DNA from: Candidatus Poribacteria bacterium
GTDB taxonomy: Bacteria; Poribacteria; WGA-4E; WGA-3G
Direction of reading: 5' to 3'
Assembly: GCA_028820845.1 (NCBI GenBank)
Contig: JAPPII010000022.1
Span: 1 to 64,000, forward strand
Length of the DNA stretch: 64,000 nt
The stretch's first letter is position 1. The number at the start of each line of letters is the position of its first letter. The notes below the pieces were generated by a model that did not search any database, was not told where the DNA came from, and was given only the letters and a program-made list of their open reading frames with translations. Of this stretch, positions 24,471 to 33,282 are shown in pieces. Made by a program: the position numbers and the translations under genes.

Positions 24471-24613
24471 TTGTTGTCGGTTATCAGTTATTGGTTATCG
24501 GTTAAAGAGAGATTCTGTAACAATGTGCCACTTTTGGCAGTACGCCAAGTTTGGGGTGATTGTTACAAAACGTCTCTTAACTGACGACTGACAACCAACA
24601 ACTAACCCCTAAT
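24471..24613. repeat. Palindromic MITE-like element built on the heptamer family
   Basis: The outer arms TTGTTGTCGGTTATC... and ...GACTGACAACCAACAAC are imperfect inverted repeats. Inside them AAGAGA...GTAACAAT (about 24504-24527) pairs with ATTGTTAC...TCTCTT (about 24558-24578), leaving a 30-base loop. No coding potential is seen. Confidence 0.6.
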
Positions 24614-24617
24614 TTAC

Positions 24618-25361
24618 ATGAAAATATTGATCTTAAGTCCTTATACAACCGGGCAAAAATATAAACCCGATAACCCCCTTCAGCGTGAAGATACCGTTTC
24701 ACCTGAACGCCTTAAGGCGAGAATAAAAGAGTTATGCGGTTACAATGCTGAGGGGTGGTACCACGAAGATAGAGACTACACCGCACCCGCTGGAGAGATG
24801 TTCACCGGTCCCATGCATACGCAATTGCGTGAGGGATTGAGACACATTCGGGAACATGAAGGTTATGGCGAAACGACGCTCGACCTTTATTTTCCGTGGT
24901 ATGCGTGTCGCGTTGACGGAAGAAAAACTCCTGTTGGTGAGAAGGATACAATCGTTCCTTTTGATATAGCACCGCTTCATGACACTAAGGTTTTGAAGTT
25001 AGGCGAGACGGGTGTTCCTGAAGCGATAGCGACTTTAATTGATCGCTACGACCTCGTTTTCTCGCTCTTGCGGCAAGAAGACATTATATCCCTACAACGT
25101 GTTTTTGAGATGCAACGGTCAACACCTCTGGTTTTCCTACTTGCCCCGAGCCACAGGCATGTCGTTAATGAGAGTTTGTCCAATGTCCACGTTATTGAGA
25201 CAGGACGAAATTTAGCAAAAGCCATCCGTGCCACGAATTGGTCAATAAAGGGAGTCGTCGTGAGACGTTTGTGTGAAGCTGCCTGTCGAGACGGTTTTCA
25301 CGTCTTTGCGCAAGTCAAACAAGACCCCCAACAGTTACTTGAGATCATCCAGAACCAATAA
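24618..25361 (+). CDS. DUF6884-like protein
   Basis: A 247-aa protein of unknown function. MKILILSPYTTGQ, TGPMHTQLREGLRH, TLDLYFPWYACRVDG and IVPFDIAPL appear in the order and spacing of the DUF6884/YaaA-like fold (LILSC...TGxMYxxLR...LxIYILSAxYGLI...IxPYD). I place it there on pattern only. The C-terminal half (VFSLLRQEDIISLQ, LVFLLAP, HVIETG) adds a second alpha/beta unit. A second, clearer DUF6884 protein is encoded at 26294. No catalytic residue can be assigned. Confidence 0.55.
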   Translation: MKILILSPYTTGQKYKPDNPLQREDTVSPERLKARIKELCGYNAEGWYHEDRDYTAPAGEMFTGPMHTQLREGLRHIREHEGYGETTLDLYFPWYACRVDGRKTPVGEKDTIVPFDIAPLHDTKVLKLGETGVPEAIATLIDRYDLVFSLLRQEDIISLQRVFEMQRSTPLVFLLAPSHRHVVNESLSNVHVIETGRNLAKAIRATNWSIKGVVVRRLCEAACRDGFHVFAQVKQDPQQLLEIIQNQ

Positions 25362-25397
25362 CTGTAGTAAAACCTAAAAACAAATAGACGCTTTCTC

Positions 25398-25430
25398 CCC
25401 TGGTAGGCGAGGTTTCCTAACCTCGCCGCC
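25398..25430. repeat. GGTAGGCGAGGTT hairpin repeat
   Basis: GGCGAGGTT/AACCTCGCC-type arms (25406-25427) form a near-perfect hairpin with the same design as the repeats at 55946 and 58690. It may act as a terminator for the upstream gene, although no T-run follows. Confidence 0.6.
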
Positions 25431-25612
25431 TTTGTCCTAAAATACGCTGTAGCATAAACTGTTAGGTTGTGCTACCCAAATATCTGTGTTTGTCCAGGTA
25501 TCTCCATAGTAAATTTATCCCTTAAACTAAACGCCCCTGATAAAGCTTAAATTTGACTTGACGCGTAGGGGTTGAATGTGGTATTTTTTAGTAGACCTTT
25601 TGGGAGGGTTTT

Positions 25613-25990
25613 TTGAAAAAAGAAAAGGGTTTCTGGCTTGATCTATGGGTAAACAGTAAAACAGGTATTGTGCTTTTCCTGGTTTCTGTCTTTTTTATCA
25701 TCTATAGCCTAATAGCTATAAGGTATGAGATAGGGCAAGGATGGCGCGGACACCCATCTGTTCAAGATGTCTTGATGGATATTTCGAGATTTATCCCTGT
25801 CGCGGGAGCATTTGTAGCTACATTGATAGGGGGTATTGACTTGATTGTATTCTTTTCGGGTTTATACATAGATTGGAGAAAAAAGCGTTTCCAGAAGGCG
25901 GTCGCATCCGCTGTTGAGGCAGCGAGATCGGAGGCTTACGCAGAAGGTTACGCAGCGGGCCAGCGAGACAAAGACTCTGGGGACAACTAA
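25613..25990 (+). CDS. Two-helix membrane protein with EGYAAG tail
   Basis: A 125-aa protein from a TTG start behind GGGAGGG. It has two membrane segments (about residues 19-37 and 63-85), then a basic stretch (DWRKKRFQ) and a helix AVEAARSEAYAEGYAAGQRDKD. The last motif recurs in the next small gene (AVEAARKHAYEEGYEAGKAG), so the two proteins probably share a partner or pair with each other. A weak promoter (TTGACG, 18 bp, TATTTT at 25558-25587) precedes it. The family is unknown. Confidence 0.6.
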   Translation: MKKEKGFWLDLWVNSKTGIVLFLVSVFFIIYSLIAIRYEIGQGWRGHPSVQDVLMDISRFIPVAGAFVATLIGGIDLIVFFSGLYIDWRKKRFQKAVASAVEAARSEAYAEGYAAGQRDKDSGDN

Positions 25991-26011
25991 ACAGGAGGCA
26001 ATAGCAGTATC

Positions 26012-26239
26012 ATGTTACTTTCAGATTGGTATGCCAGATGGAAAGAGAAGCATATTCAAGCAGCGGTTGAAGCAGCCAGAAAGCACGCCTATGAAGAAGG
26101 CTATGAGGCTGGTAAGGCGGGAGTCTCTGAAAATGTGCAAGGCGTAAAGAAAAATAATGCCGTAACACGCGAATCAAATGTTGTCTTGCATGAACATAAA
26201 GCAGCGGTTGTAACGCCTAAGAAAAAGGAAACGAAATAG
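26012..26239 (+). CDS. Small soluble coil protein sharing the EGYxAG motif
   Basis: A 75-aa protein starting about 15 bases after AGGAGG. Residues 1-35 (WYARWKEKHIQAAVEAARKHAYEEGYEAGKAG) copy the cytoplasmic tail pattern of the preceding membrane protein. The rest is charged and probably disordered, ending TPKKKETK. It is spaced 21 bases from the upstream gene and is probably in the same operon. Confidence 0.55.
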   Translation: MLLSDWYARWKEKHIQAAVEAARKHAYEEGYEAGKAGVSENVQGVKKNNAVTRESNVVLHEHKAAVVTPKKKETK

Positions 26240-26293
26240 TTTAATCCTGTGATCTAAGCAAACGTAGGTTTAACTTTAGCACATACGGAATCA

Positions 26294-26718
26294 ATGTCTA
26301 ATGCACCTGTGGCATTCCTCATGGTTGATTCTCTACCCTATGCTGAACTTACGTTGGTAAACGTAATGTCGAGACAAAGATCTTCAAACCCACGATTGTT
26401 GATTCTTTCGTGTTCTCGGAAGAAACATCCTGCCCAGGGTTTACTGCCCGCCTTAGAACGTTATGATGGACCAGCGTATCGGGTGATAAATAAGTTCCTA
26501 CGAGTTCACCCATCTGAGAAACAATCACTTAATGTGTATATTTTATCAGCAAGATTTGGATTGATTTCGGATGATGAACGAATTCCTAACTGTGATCATA
26601 GCGTCCTCTCCAGTGGTTGGTGAGTCAGTTGACAGGTTTAGCTGTGGGCACTTTTCACACAAATGAAGCCAGAAGAGTCTTGCAACAGCTTGGAATAGAT
26701 ATCTATCGAAAAGAATAA
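26294..26718 (+). pseudogene. DUF6884 protein with 3' frameshift
   Basis: The first frame (26294-26623) gives LLILSCSRKKHPAQGLLPAL, YDGPAYRV and LNVYILSARFGLISDDERIPN, the defining DUF6884 pattern. It then stops at 26623 just where the family's conserved Tyr-Asp and C-terminal helix should follow. Another frame, open from 26620 to 26718, encodes VSQLTGLAVGTFHTNEARRV and an LQQLGIDIY end that looks like the missing tail. One frameshift or a programmed shift near 26600-26622 would explain this. An internal ATG at 26366 could be the true start. Confidence 0.6.
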
Positions 26719-26728
26719 GGGTTTAGTG

Positions 26729-28270
26729 ATGAGTACAGAATCTTCTATTGGTACAGTTTCGCCTGATAACGGAACACAAGCGGATAGGTCGGAAGTAAAT
26801 GAGCGATTAACCGAGAATGATGTACAAGAAGACCTCCGTCGCCAGCCTCAGTTAATGATGAAAACACTGTTGATAGCTGAGAATCTGCGGGATAATTATT
26901 TCCGTAATACAGCGCGTTTTATACGTCATTTACGTCGACGTCGAGCTATAGACGCGACTAATAAAGGAATGCGCGATAGTTCCATTCTTCAGGCTTACTC
27001 AGTCAAGGATGCGTCTTGGGGAGATTTTAAAGATGAATTAGTTAGTTTTATTGACAGAGGAATCGGTCAGACACAATTATCCCAAGTGCCGCTCCTATTG
27101 CGGGTCGGATCTTATGAGGTACATGTAGGTAACAGGAACATGACCGAGCGGGAAAATTTTGGCTATTACCCGGTAATCTTCGGAGACTTTGAAGGCGGTA
27201 GTAAGGAGCGAAGAGATTTTCCCGATATCGTTCGCATTACTGCTGAATTACTGAGTGGACTTTCAGTACTGAATCGCAATCAGAGTCTAAGAGTCCTGCT
27301 GTTTCACGGACCATTGGTTTATTTGATGGACGCTTACGCAGGTCATACACCCTTCACCGAAGCAGACATTGACCTATTTCTAAAACACTATTCAGATGAT
27401 AAAGAACAAGCAGATCAGTTGAAAGAAGATTTTCTTAAAGAAGCCCGGCTTGATATTTATCCAGCTATGGCTGAGGGAAGGTCCGATGAGTGGGCAGATC
27501 GTCGGTTTTTTGAACCGTTGTCATGGATTGCATTTCTCTATAGAAAATTGATTGCTGTGGCACTAAATAGAGAACCTCGTCCTATCATTGCAGGAGTTGT
27601 AGAACGTGGGAGATCGCGCGAGTTTTGCGAGGAAGTGTTACTTAAACGCGTTTTTCGTAGTCTAAGTGAAAGAGGAAACCAGAACTATTTCAATGACTTG
27701 TTTAGTCTTTCTGACCTTACTTCTCCTAAAAATTTGATGGACAGGTTAGGTTATACGGACAATCTTCTCTTAGGCTTGCTTCTTGATACTGGCGAATATT
27801 CGGAACATTGGAAGATGAACAAGTCCAGTGGTTTGGGAGCAGGTGCAATTAGGCTTCCAGGAGAGTCTGGAAGTTCAACGGTAGACTTTTCCTGCTTGAG
27901 AGAAGACAACCAATTTGGTTTTCCGACTGTAAAGGGAACTTATATTCGAGTTAGTGAGAATACTGAACCCATTAGGATTGAGATTTTTTCCGAACTTGGA
28001 GAAAATCAAGTCAGAGAAGCTGCGCGGCGTGTATATTTGTACTCGCGCCTCTTACCTAATTATGGCTTTCCTGTGGGTTTGGATATCGCTGATAAGTTTG
28101 CCCACGTGCCAAGTTGGATGACAAGAGCGGGCGACAAGATGATTCTCCATACATTGGGGATGAGTTTACAGAAAGGTGCAATTAGCGATGCAGATATGCG
28201 AAGAGTGTTAGTGCAAGCTATCTATATGACACCCCGAGATTGGTTTCTTCGACCAACTGTAGAAGGATAG
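26729..28270 (+). CDS. NurA-domain nuclease
   Basis: The start is the ATG at 26729, with a GTG three bases before it as an alternative. The product, about 513 aa, is assigned to the NurA 5'-to-3' nuclease family. Support comes from the acidic strand ELVSFIDRGIGQT (catalytic-type Asp near residue 109), the following LLRVGSYEVHVG, the C-terminal RIEIFSELGE and YGFPVGLDIADKFAHV segment, and the HerA helicase encoded seven bases downstream. NurA-HerA pairs resect DNA ends in archaea and occur in bacterial accessory regions, some with defence roles. This protein is longer than typical NurA, with an N-terminal charged extension of about 60 residues. Confidence 0.72.
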   Translation: MSTESSIGTVSPDNGTQADRSEVNERLTENDVQEDLRRQPQLMMKTLLIAENLRDNYFRNTARFIRHLRRRRAIDATNKGMRDSSILQAYSVKDASWGDFKDELVSFIDRGIGQTQLSQVPLLLRVGSYEVHVGNRNMTERENFGYYPVIFGDFEGGSKERRDFPDIVRITAELLSGLSVLNRNQSLRVLLFHGPLVYLMDAYAGHTPFTEADIDLFLKHYSDDKEQADQLKEDFLKEARLDIYPAMAEGRSDEWADRRFFEPLSWIAFLYRKLIAVALNREPRPIIAGVVERGRSREFCEEVLLKRVFRSLSERGNQNYFNDLFSLSDLTSPKNLMDRLGYTDNLLLGLLLDTGEYSEHWKMNKSSGLGAGAIRLPGESGSSTVDFSCLREDNQFGFPTVKGTYIRVSENTEPIRIEIFSELGENQVREAARRVYLYSRLLPNYGFPVGLDIADKFAHVPSWMTRAGDKMILHTLGMSLQKGAISDADMRRVLVQAIYMTPRDWFLRPTVEG

Positions 28271-28277
28271 ATAAATA

Positions 28278-30017
28278 ATGGAAACAGAGAAGGTCATTGG
28301 GACCCTTGTTGGTGAAAGTACGAGCAAAGAATTTCGTCTTGCTGTAACACCTGAAGCGACCCGGGAGCAGGATATTATCGCAGTAGATGCTACCTTAAAT
28401 GAGACGGAAAACGGTGGAGAGTTGAAAAAAATAAGGATTTGGGCAAAAGTCCAAAGAATAGAACGTATCAATCCTCTGTTTCCGGCTGAAGCAGGGCACG
28501 AACTGGCAGAAACACAGACTGATCCCATGGATACCGTACTTTCTCTAAGTCGTGAGATGGTATCAGCCGTATGCCAAGTGATAGGGTATGAACAATTGAC
28601 GACAGGTGGATGGTCCGGTAAACTTGAAAGTTTACGATATCCCCCTAAACCTGCTACTCGTGCTTATGGTCCGGATCCAGCGGATCTAAAACGAGTGTTA
28701 GTCGGAAAATTAGAAGATGAATCGCAAAGCGCGATAAATATTGCGACCCTCTCTAATCGAGATAATGTTGACGTAGAAGTAGATGGCAATGCTATAGTTA
28801 CTCGTCATTTAGCTATACTGGCAATGACTGGAGCGGGTAAAAGTTGGACAGCCCGAAGGATTATTGAACAATTAGCAGACAAAAATTATCCGATGGTTAT
28901 TTTCGATCCACATGGGGATTATACAAGGCTGGGGGAGATTGAATCGCTTAACAATAAAGTTAATCGTTATCACGCCACCTTAGCGATTTTCGAGGAAGAT
29001 GCAGATACAGTGGCTCAAATTATCGGCAATCTGGCGGACAATCCTCTAACACCTGCAATGAATGCTTTATTTGGTGATTTATTTAATGCGTCCAGAAGGT
29101 TTAACGAAGCTGAAGGGAGCGAAAGAATAAACTGGCTAGCTAATAGACTTAATGATAATTGCATTCGTCAAAATGGTATTAAACCCGATCTTTGGTTAAT
29201 TGCCAATATAGCAGATGCCGCTTTTCAATCAATAAAAGATGCCGGGGATGGGAATACCTACGATTTTGAGTATCTGAAACATATCTGTTGGGAGAATCTA
29301 AAAGAAAAGGAGCGACGTGACACTTTACAGGGAATATACGGAAGGGCTCGGGCGGCAGCATCCGAACTACGTAAGATGGAAAGAGTTAATCAAAGAATCA
29401 CTGGTGAGTCACAACCCATGCCTCAAAATCGCGACGAGCTCGTACAGTATGGTAAGATTTCAGTAATATCTTTGGCGGGTTACACTGGAGACTTTCAGGC
29501 TACAATATATAGTATTATTGCAGAGGAATTGTTTGAAGCCAAGGTTAACGAAAGGCTGCAATTGCCGTTTTTACTGTTACTTGAAGAAGCTCACAATTTC
29601 ATTCCTAGTCGTGGTACTGCTTCAGCCCAAAAACAATCCATTGCTATTACCAAACAGATTGCCCGGGAGGGAAGGAAATTTCATGTTGGTTTGGTTGTGA
29701 TTAGTCAGCGGCCTTCCCGCTTAGATGAGACGACTCTTTCTCAATGCAACTCTTACATTATCATGAGAATGGTAAATCCAGCCGATCAGACCTTTGTGAA
29801 GAGAGTTGTTGAATCATTAGGTGAAGAAGAAGCGAGTCTACTTCCTAACCTTGAGGTAGGCGAAGCACTTTTATCAGGGCAAATGGTAAATTTTCCCATC
29901 TTAGTAAAAATGAAGGAACCTGAATTTAGAGGTGGACTTGGGAATACTAATGCATTCCTTCAGCTTGAAGAAGTTCATGATCGGGAAGTTCGCGATCCAG
30001 TTAGAAGTAGTTTTTGA
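28278..30017 (+). CDS. herA: HerA-type hexameric DNA translocase
   Basis: A 579-aa protein with the HerA order. An N-terminal HAS-barrel-like domain is followed by Walker A in AMTGAGKSWTARR (residues 184-189) and VIFDPHGDYTRLGE. Walker B is in LLLLEEAHNFIPSRG (Glu436-Glu437). VVISQRPSRLDETTLSQCNS and an arginine-containing IMRMVNPADQTFVKR follow. It would assemble as a ring, pump double-stranded DNA and work with NurA. The seven-base gap and shared strand indicate one operon. The two upstream small proteins with EGYxAG tails may be accessory subunits, which is speculation. Confidence 0.9.
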   Translation: METEKVIGTLVGESTSKEFRLAVTPEATREQDIIAVDATLNETENGGELKKIRIWAKVQRIERINPLFPAEAGHELAETQTDPMDTVLSLSREMVSAVCQVIGYEQLTTGGWSGKLESLRYPPKPATRAYGPDPADLKRVLVGKLEDESQSAINIATLSNRDNVDVEVDGNAIVTRHLAILAMTGAGKSWTARRIIEQLADKNYPMVIFDPHGDYTRLGEIESLNNKVNRYHATLAIFEEDADTVAQIIGNLADNPLTPAMNALFGDLFNASRRFNEAEGSERINWLANRLNDNCIRQNGIKPDLWLIANIADAAFQSIKDAGDGNTYDFEYLKHICWENLKEKERRDTLQGIYGRARAAASELRKMERVNQRITGESQPMPQNRDELVQYGKISVISLAGYTGDFQATIYSIIAEELFEAKVNERLQLPFLLLLEEAHNFIPSRGTASAQKQSIAITKQIAREGRKFHVGLVVISQRPSRLDETTLSQCNSYIIMRMVNPADQTFVKRVVESLGEEEASLLPNLEVGEALLSGQMVNFPILVKMKEPEFRGGLGNTNAFLQLEEVHDREVRDPVRSSF

Positions 30018-30176
30018 CTGGGAAAATAGTTAAGAGACAGTTATTAGGAAGTAGCGATATGGTGGTTGATCACTCGCTTATAGCAGGAAATCCTTTCGTA
30101 CTGCCACAGAACCCCTGCAGGTAGCCAATGGGCAATATTAAAGGAACAGTTCAAGACACACTGAGGACAAAAGAAG

Positions 30177-31619
30177 ATGGATCTTCCAAAGCTCGTTATT
30201 GGCGATAGTTCACGACGCATTATCGGTGAATCCGCACCGATGCGGACGGTTTTGCGTCAAGTCGAACAGGTCGCACCGACGAAAGCGACTGTCCTCATCA
30301 CAGGCGAAACGGGTGTCGGCAAAGATGTCATCGCCGAGGCTATACACGAAAGTAGTCCACGTAAAGATCGACCCTTCAAAGCCGTCAACTGCGGTGCATT
30401 TTACCAAGACCTCCTTCAAAGCGAACTCTTTGGACATGAAAGAGGCGCGTTTACAGGCGCGTCCAGCCAACGCCGCGGGGTGTTTGAGCAAGCAGACGGT
30501 GGGACGCTTTTTCTTGATGAAGTCGGCGAAATGTCCCCTGAAGTACAGGTAAAATTCCTGCGGGTCTTAGAGTCGCAGGAATTCACCCGACTCGGTGGTG
30601 AAAAAAATATAAAAGTCGATGTCCGAATTATCGCCGCAACGAATATCAACCTTGCAAAGTCCGTTAAAGATCGAAAATTTAGGCAAGATCTCTATTATCG
30701 GTTGAACCTCTTTCGCATCCACATCCCACCGCTGCGCGACCGACGCGAGGATATTCCGCTCTTTGTTGATGCGTTTATTTCTGAATTAAGTGAAGACCAC
30801 GGAAAAACGGTTACCGGCATAGCACCGGAAGCGCTCAGTTATCTCCAAAATGCAAATTGGCACGGTAACGTCCGGCAACTCAGAAATGCCATTGAGTCTG
30901 CTATCATTGTGGCGACAACTGATGAGCTCCAACTTAAAGATTTTCCAATAGATTCAGAATCCGAACAGATTACGGCACTGCCTGTTCAAGTGTCAGGCAC
31001 GCAACTCGCACCTACGCAGGTGGTCGGCACCGAAATCTCTGGAGAAGTCGGGTTTCCTAATCAATCTGGGACATCTTTACAAGTCGTGGACCCCGCCACC
31101 AGTGCCATTACCACAGAAAATATAGCGGTCTACAAGACAATTATCGGGCTTATCTTCTCCGCAATCCGATCGCTGGATCCAACCGCTGCCGCAAGGGATG
31201 ATATGCCACCCTTAATTCCTGATGAGGATACCAGTTGGATGCAGATTAACGAGGCTGATGACGCAGCCGACATACTGAGAAAAACACTGGAGGTGCTTTC
31301 GACAATTACTAAGGTGCTTGAGAATCGCAATCAGGATGGAATCTTACCTATCGTTAATCCTATGGAACCACAAGAAGGCACAAAAAGGACAGACAGCAAA
31401 CCCGTGGCTGTATATGATGAGGAAGTTATTGGCAAGGTAGGCATGACAATGGCAGAAATTGAACGCGCAGCTATCCAGAAAACGCTCGCGGAAACGGATG
31501 GAAATAAGACAGAAGCGGCAAAAATTCTTGACATCGGAGTCCGAACCCTACACCGCAAATTGGACGCTTATAGACAAGAAGTCAATAACAATTCGGGTGA
31601 TAATTTTAATCAGGAATAA
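30177..31619 (+). CDS. Sigma-54-dependent transcriptional activator
   Basis: A 480-aa bacterial enhancer-binding protein. It has Walker A GETGVGKD (residues 43-50), the sigma-54 contact loop GAFTGA (90-95), Walker [11 protein letters not shown], sensor residues in RIIAATN, arginine fingers in [10 protein letters not shown], and [12 protein letters not shown] long variable linker (about 265-430) leads to a Fis-type helix-turn-helix ([40 protein letters not shown]). It lacks an N-terminal receiver or sensor domain, so control probably comes from expression or a partner. A 159-bp spacer separates it from herA. Its target is unknown. Confidence 0.93.
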   Translation: MDLPKLVIGDSSRRIIGESAPMRTVLRQVEQVAPTKATVLITGETGVGKDVIAEAIHESSPRKDRPFKAVNCGAFYQDLLQSELFGHERGAFTGASSQRRGVFEQADGGTLFLDEVGEMSPEVQVKFLRVLESQEFTRLGGEKNIKVDVRIIAATNINLAKSVKDRKFRQDLYYRLNLFRIHIPPLRDRREDIPLFVDAFISELSEDHGKTVTGIAPEALSYLQNANWHGNVRQLRNAIESAIIVATTDELQLKDFPIDSESEQITALPVQVSGTQLAPTQVVGTEISGEVGFPNQSGTSLQVVDPATSAITTENIAVYKTIIGLIFSAIRSLDPTAAARDDMPPLIPDEDTSWMQINEADDAADILRKTLEVLSTITKVLENRNQDGILPIVNPMEPQEGTKRTDSKPVAVYDEEVIGKVGMTMAEIERAAIQKTLAETDGNKTEAAKILDIGVRTLHRKLDAYRQEVNNNSGDNFNQE

Positions 31620-31723
31620 CGTTTACAGAAACGCTTATCAAATCTTCCCACCAAAAATCGCTACTTCAGTGGAGGGATGTAGGTGGGTTTTTATTTTCGT
31701 TTGACAAAATATGTTAAGTTCTC

Positions 31724-31752
31724 TTGACAGAATATGTTGGGAATGTTAAAAT
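31724..31752 (+). promoter_or_regulatory. Sigma-70 promoter with upstream direct repeat
   Basis: TTGACA (31724-31729), a 17-bp spacer and TAAAAT (31747-31752) form a strong promoter for the gene at 31891. A second TTGACAAAATATGTT lies 23 bases upstream at 31701 and matches the promoter's TTGACAGAATATGTT, so a repressor or activator could use the pair. Confidence 0.65.
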
Positions 31753-31890
31753 ACCTCTCAGCGACTTCATCACAAGAAACTTGTTGCCTGTGAGATTGTG
31801 TGCATGCACTCTGGACGCTACACATATTGAGTGAAAACGCTGGTGGGATGCCCACTGAGTTGTAATCGTTAGAAATGAACACCTAAGTAA

Positions 31891-32472
31891 ATGGCTAAAG
31901 AAGATAGTGGGAACGCGAGAGAAATCATAAAGAAGTGGATGCCTGTAGCAATATGGCTTGCGGCAGTAATGATTGCCCCATATTGGCTATGGATAGACGA
32001 AAAGAAATCGTTACAATTCACTTTACTCAACGTAAGTGCTTTAATTCCGCTTTTTCTACTATTATCAACACTTTTCATAGAAACGGGAGGATTTGTAATG
32101 TCTGGGATTATGATGGCGGAAAGACTCTGGAGAGAAAGAAAGGAGAGAATCCATAAGGAAAAAATAGCTGCAGCCCTGTCCCCACTTGCATTGCGTGTCG
32201 CCACGGGCTTTATTATGGAGCATGACACTGAGTTGGTAGACAAATCGGATTCCGATTTATTAGAAATGATAAAGGCATTTGGTGCTAATAAAGCACTTGA
32301 TATCGCAGCAGAAGAAACTCGCGCAGATATTTTGGAATTTGTCAACAGTATTGACCATGAAAGACGTGCTAACCAAATAGCCGTTAAAATTTCTGACTTG
32401 ATGGGTCGTGATGATTTTGCAAATCAAGTTGTGGACTTAGTGAAAGAAAACCAGTATCTGCATATTGCGTGA
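31891..32472 (+). CDS. Two-helix membrane protein with helical cytoplasmic domain
   Basis: A 193-aa protein with two membrane segments (about residues 17-35 and 47-66), a basic turn ERLWRERKERIHKEK, then about 110 residues of amphipathic helices without Cys or obvious catalytic residues. The layout resembles the 25613 membrane protein (two helices, Trp/Arg/Lys turn, cytoplasmic helix), but sequence identity is low. No family is recognised. It has its own promoter and long leader. Confidence 0.65.
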   Translation: MAKEDSGNAREIIKKWMPVAIWLAAVMIAPYWLWIDEKKSLQFTLLNVSALIPLFLLLSTLFIETGGFVMSGIMMAERLWRERKERIHKEKIAAALSPLALRVATGFIMEHDTELVDKSDSDLLEMIKAFGANKALDIAAEETRADILEFVNSIDHERRANQIAVKISDLMGRDDFANQVVDLVKENQYLHIA

Positions 32473-32602
32473 AGACACTGAGATCTTTGTCCTGCAAGGT
32501 GGTTAAACTTACGCACAATTTGGAAAGGAACTTAAAATAATGAATTCATTGATTCCTTAGTCCCTTTTTAACTGAGAACTGATAGCCTGTGACTGACGAC
32601 CT

Positions 32603-33187
32603 TTAAACGAATAGATCTCGGACGTAACACTGAAACCCTTCAATCACATCACCACCCTCAAGGATGTCGTCTCCACGCAAAACAATAATATCGTCAGGGG
32701 AACGGTACACTTCCACTGTTTCTCGGCGCGGATTGATAACCCACACCATCGCACACCCCGCATTTAACCATGCGTCTACCTTTTCTGCGACCTCCGTGTA
32801 GGTGTCACCTGGAGAGATGACTTCAACCGCAAGATCGGGGGCACCTTCCCAATATCCTTTTGAAATACCCCGCTCATCAACTGTGGCTTGACGCACAAAC
32901 GCGGCATCTGGGGCACGCACAGTGTCTGGATTTTGGGCAATTTTAAATCCTGTTTCGGCACCACACACATAGCCTAATTGATGTCTTTCAACGTACGCGT
33001 CGAGATGTCTTCCAATTTTAGCCGATCGGATCCCGTGTTCAAATCCAGCGGGTGGCATTCTACGTATGACTCCTTTCACCAATTCATACCGATAGCCATC
33101 ATCAGGCTGTTTCCACAGATCCTCAGCCGTTAAGAGTGTGGGTTGGGCGGATAGCAGTTTTGATTGATTCTGTTGTGTTTCTGACAT
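32603..33187 (-). CDS. Uma2 family endonuclease
   Basis: A 194-aa DUF820 (Uma2) protein with a PD-(D/E)XK-like fold. Motifs are YELVKGVIRRMPPAG, RAPDAAFV, APDLAVEVISPGDT (catalytic Asp and Glu) and AEKVDAWLNAGCAMVWVINP (Lys). It is the common stand-alone form, and its biological role is unknown. It is expressed opposite to the previous gene, with short TGACTGC-type repeats at both ends. Confidence 0.88.
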   Translation of the reverse strand: MSETQQNQSKLLSAQPTLLTAEDLWKQPDDGYRYELVKGVIRRMPPAGFEHGIRSAKIGRHLDAYVERHQLGYVCGAETGFKIAQNPDTVRAPDAAFVRQATVDERGISKGYWEGAPDLAVEVISPGDTYTEVAEKVDAWLNAGCAMVWVINPRRETVEVYRSPDDIIVLRGDDILEGGDVIEGFQCYVRDLFV

Positions 33188-33204
33188 TTTGTTTTCCTTT
33201 TTAT

Positions 33205-33282
33205 TCCCTGTCTGCTATTAGCAGCCAGTAAACGTTGCTTCGCCTCAAATGGCTCTTTACTGACTGCTGACTACTGACCGCT
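33205..33282. repeat. Heptamer-type repeat between Uma2 and carboxypeptidase
   Basis: GTCTGCTATTAGCAGCCAGTA at 33208 and TACTGACTGCTGACTACTGACCGC at 33259-33282 form an inverted pair of repeat-family arms. The end of the carboxypeptidase frame overlaps the repeat by a few codons. Confidence 0.55.

Noticed and set aside
24510-24578. Riboswitch or rho-independent terminator after secF
   Set aside because: The stem is long with a 30-base loop and no T-run, and its arms belong to the dispersed repeat family, so a MITE-like repeat is the better reading.
30018-30176. Possible small gene or attachment site between herA and the sigma-54 activator
   Set aside because: No open frame with a ribosome site and no direct repeats could be found in this 159-base spacer.
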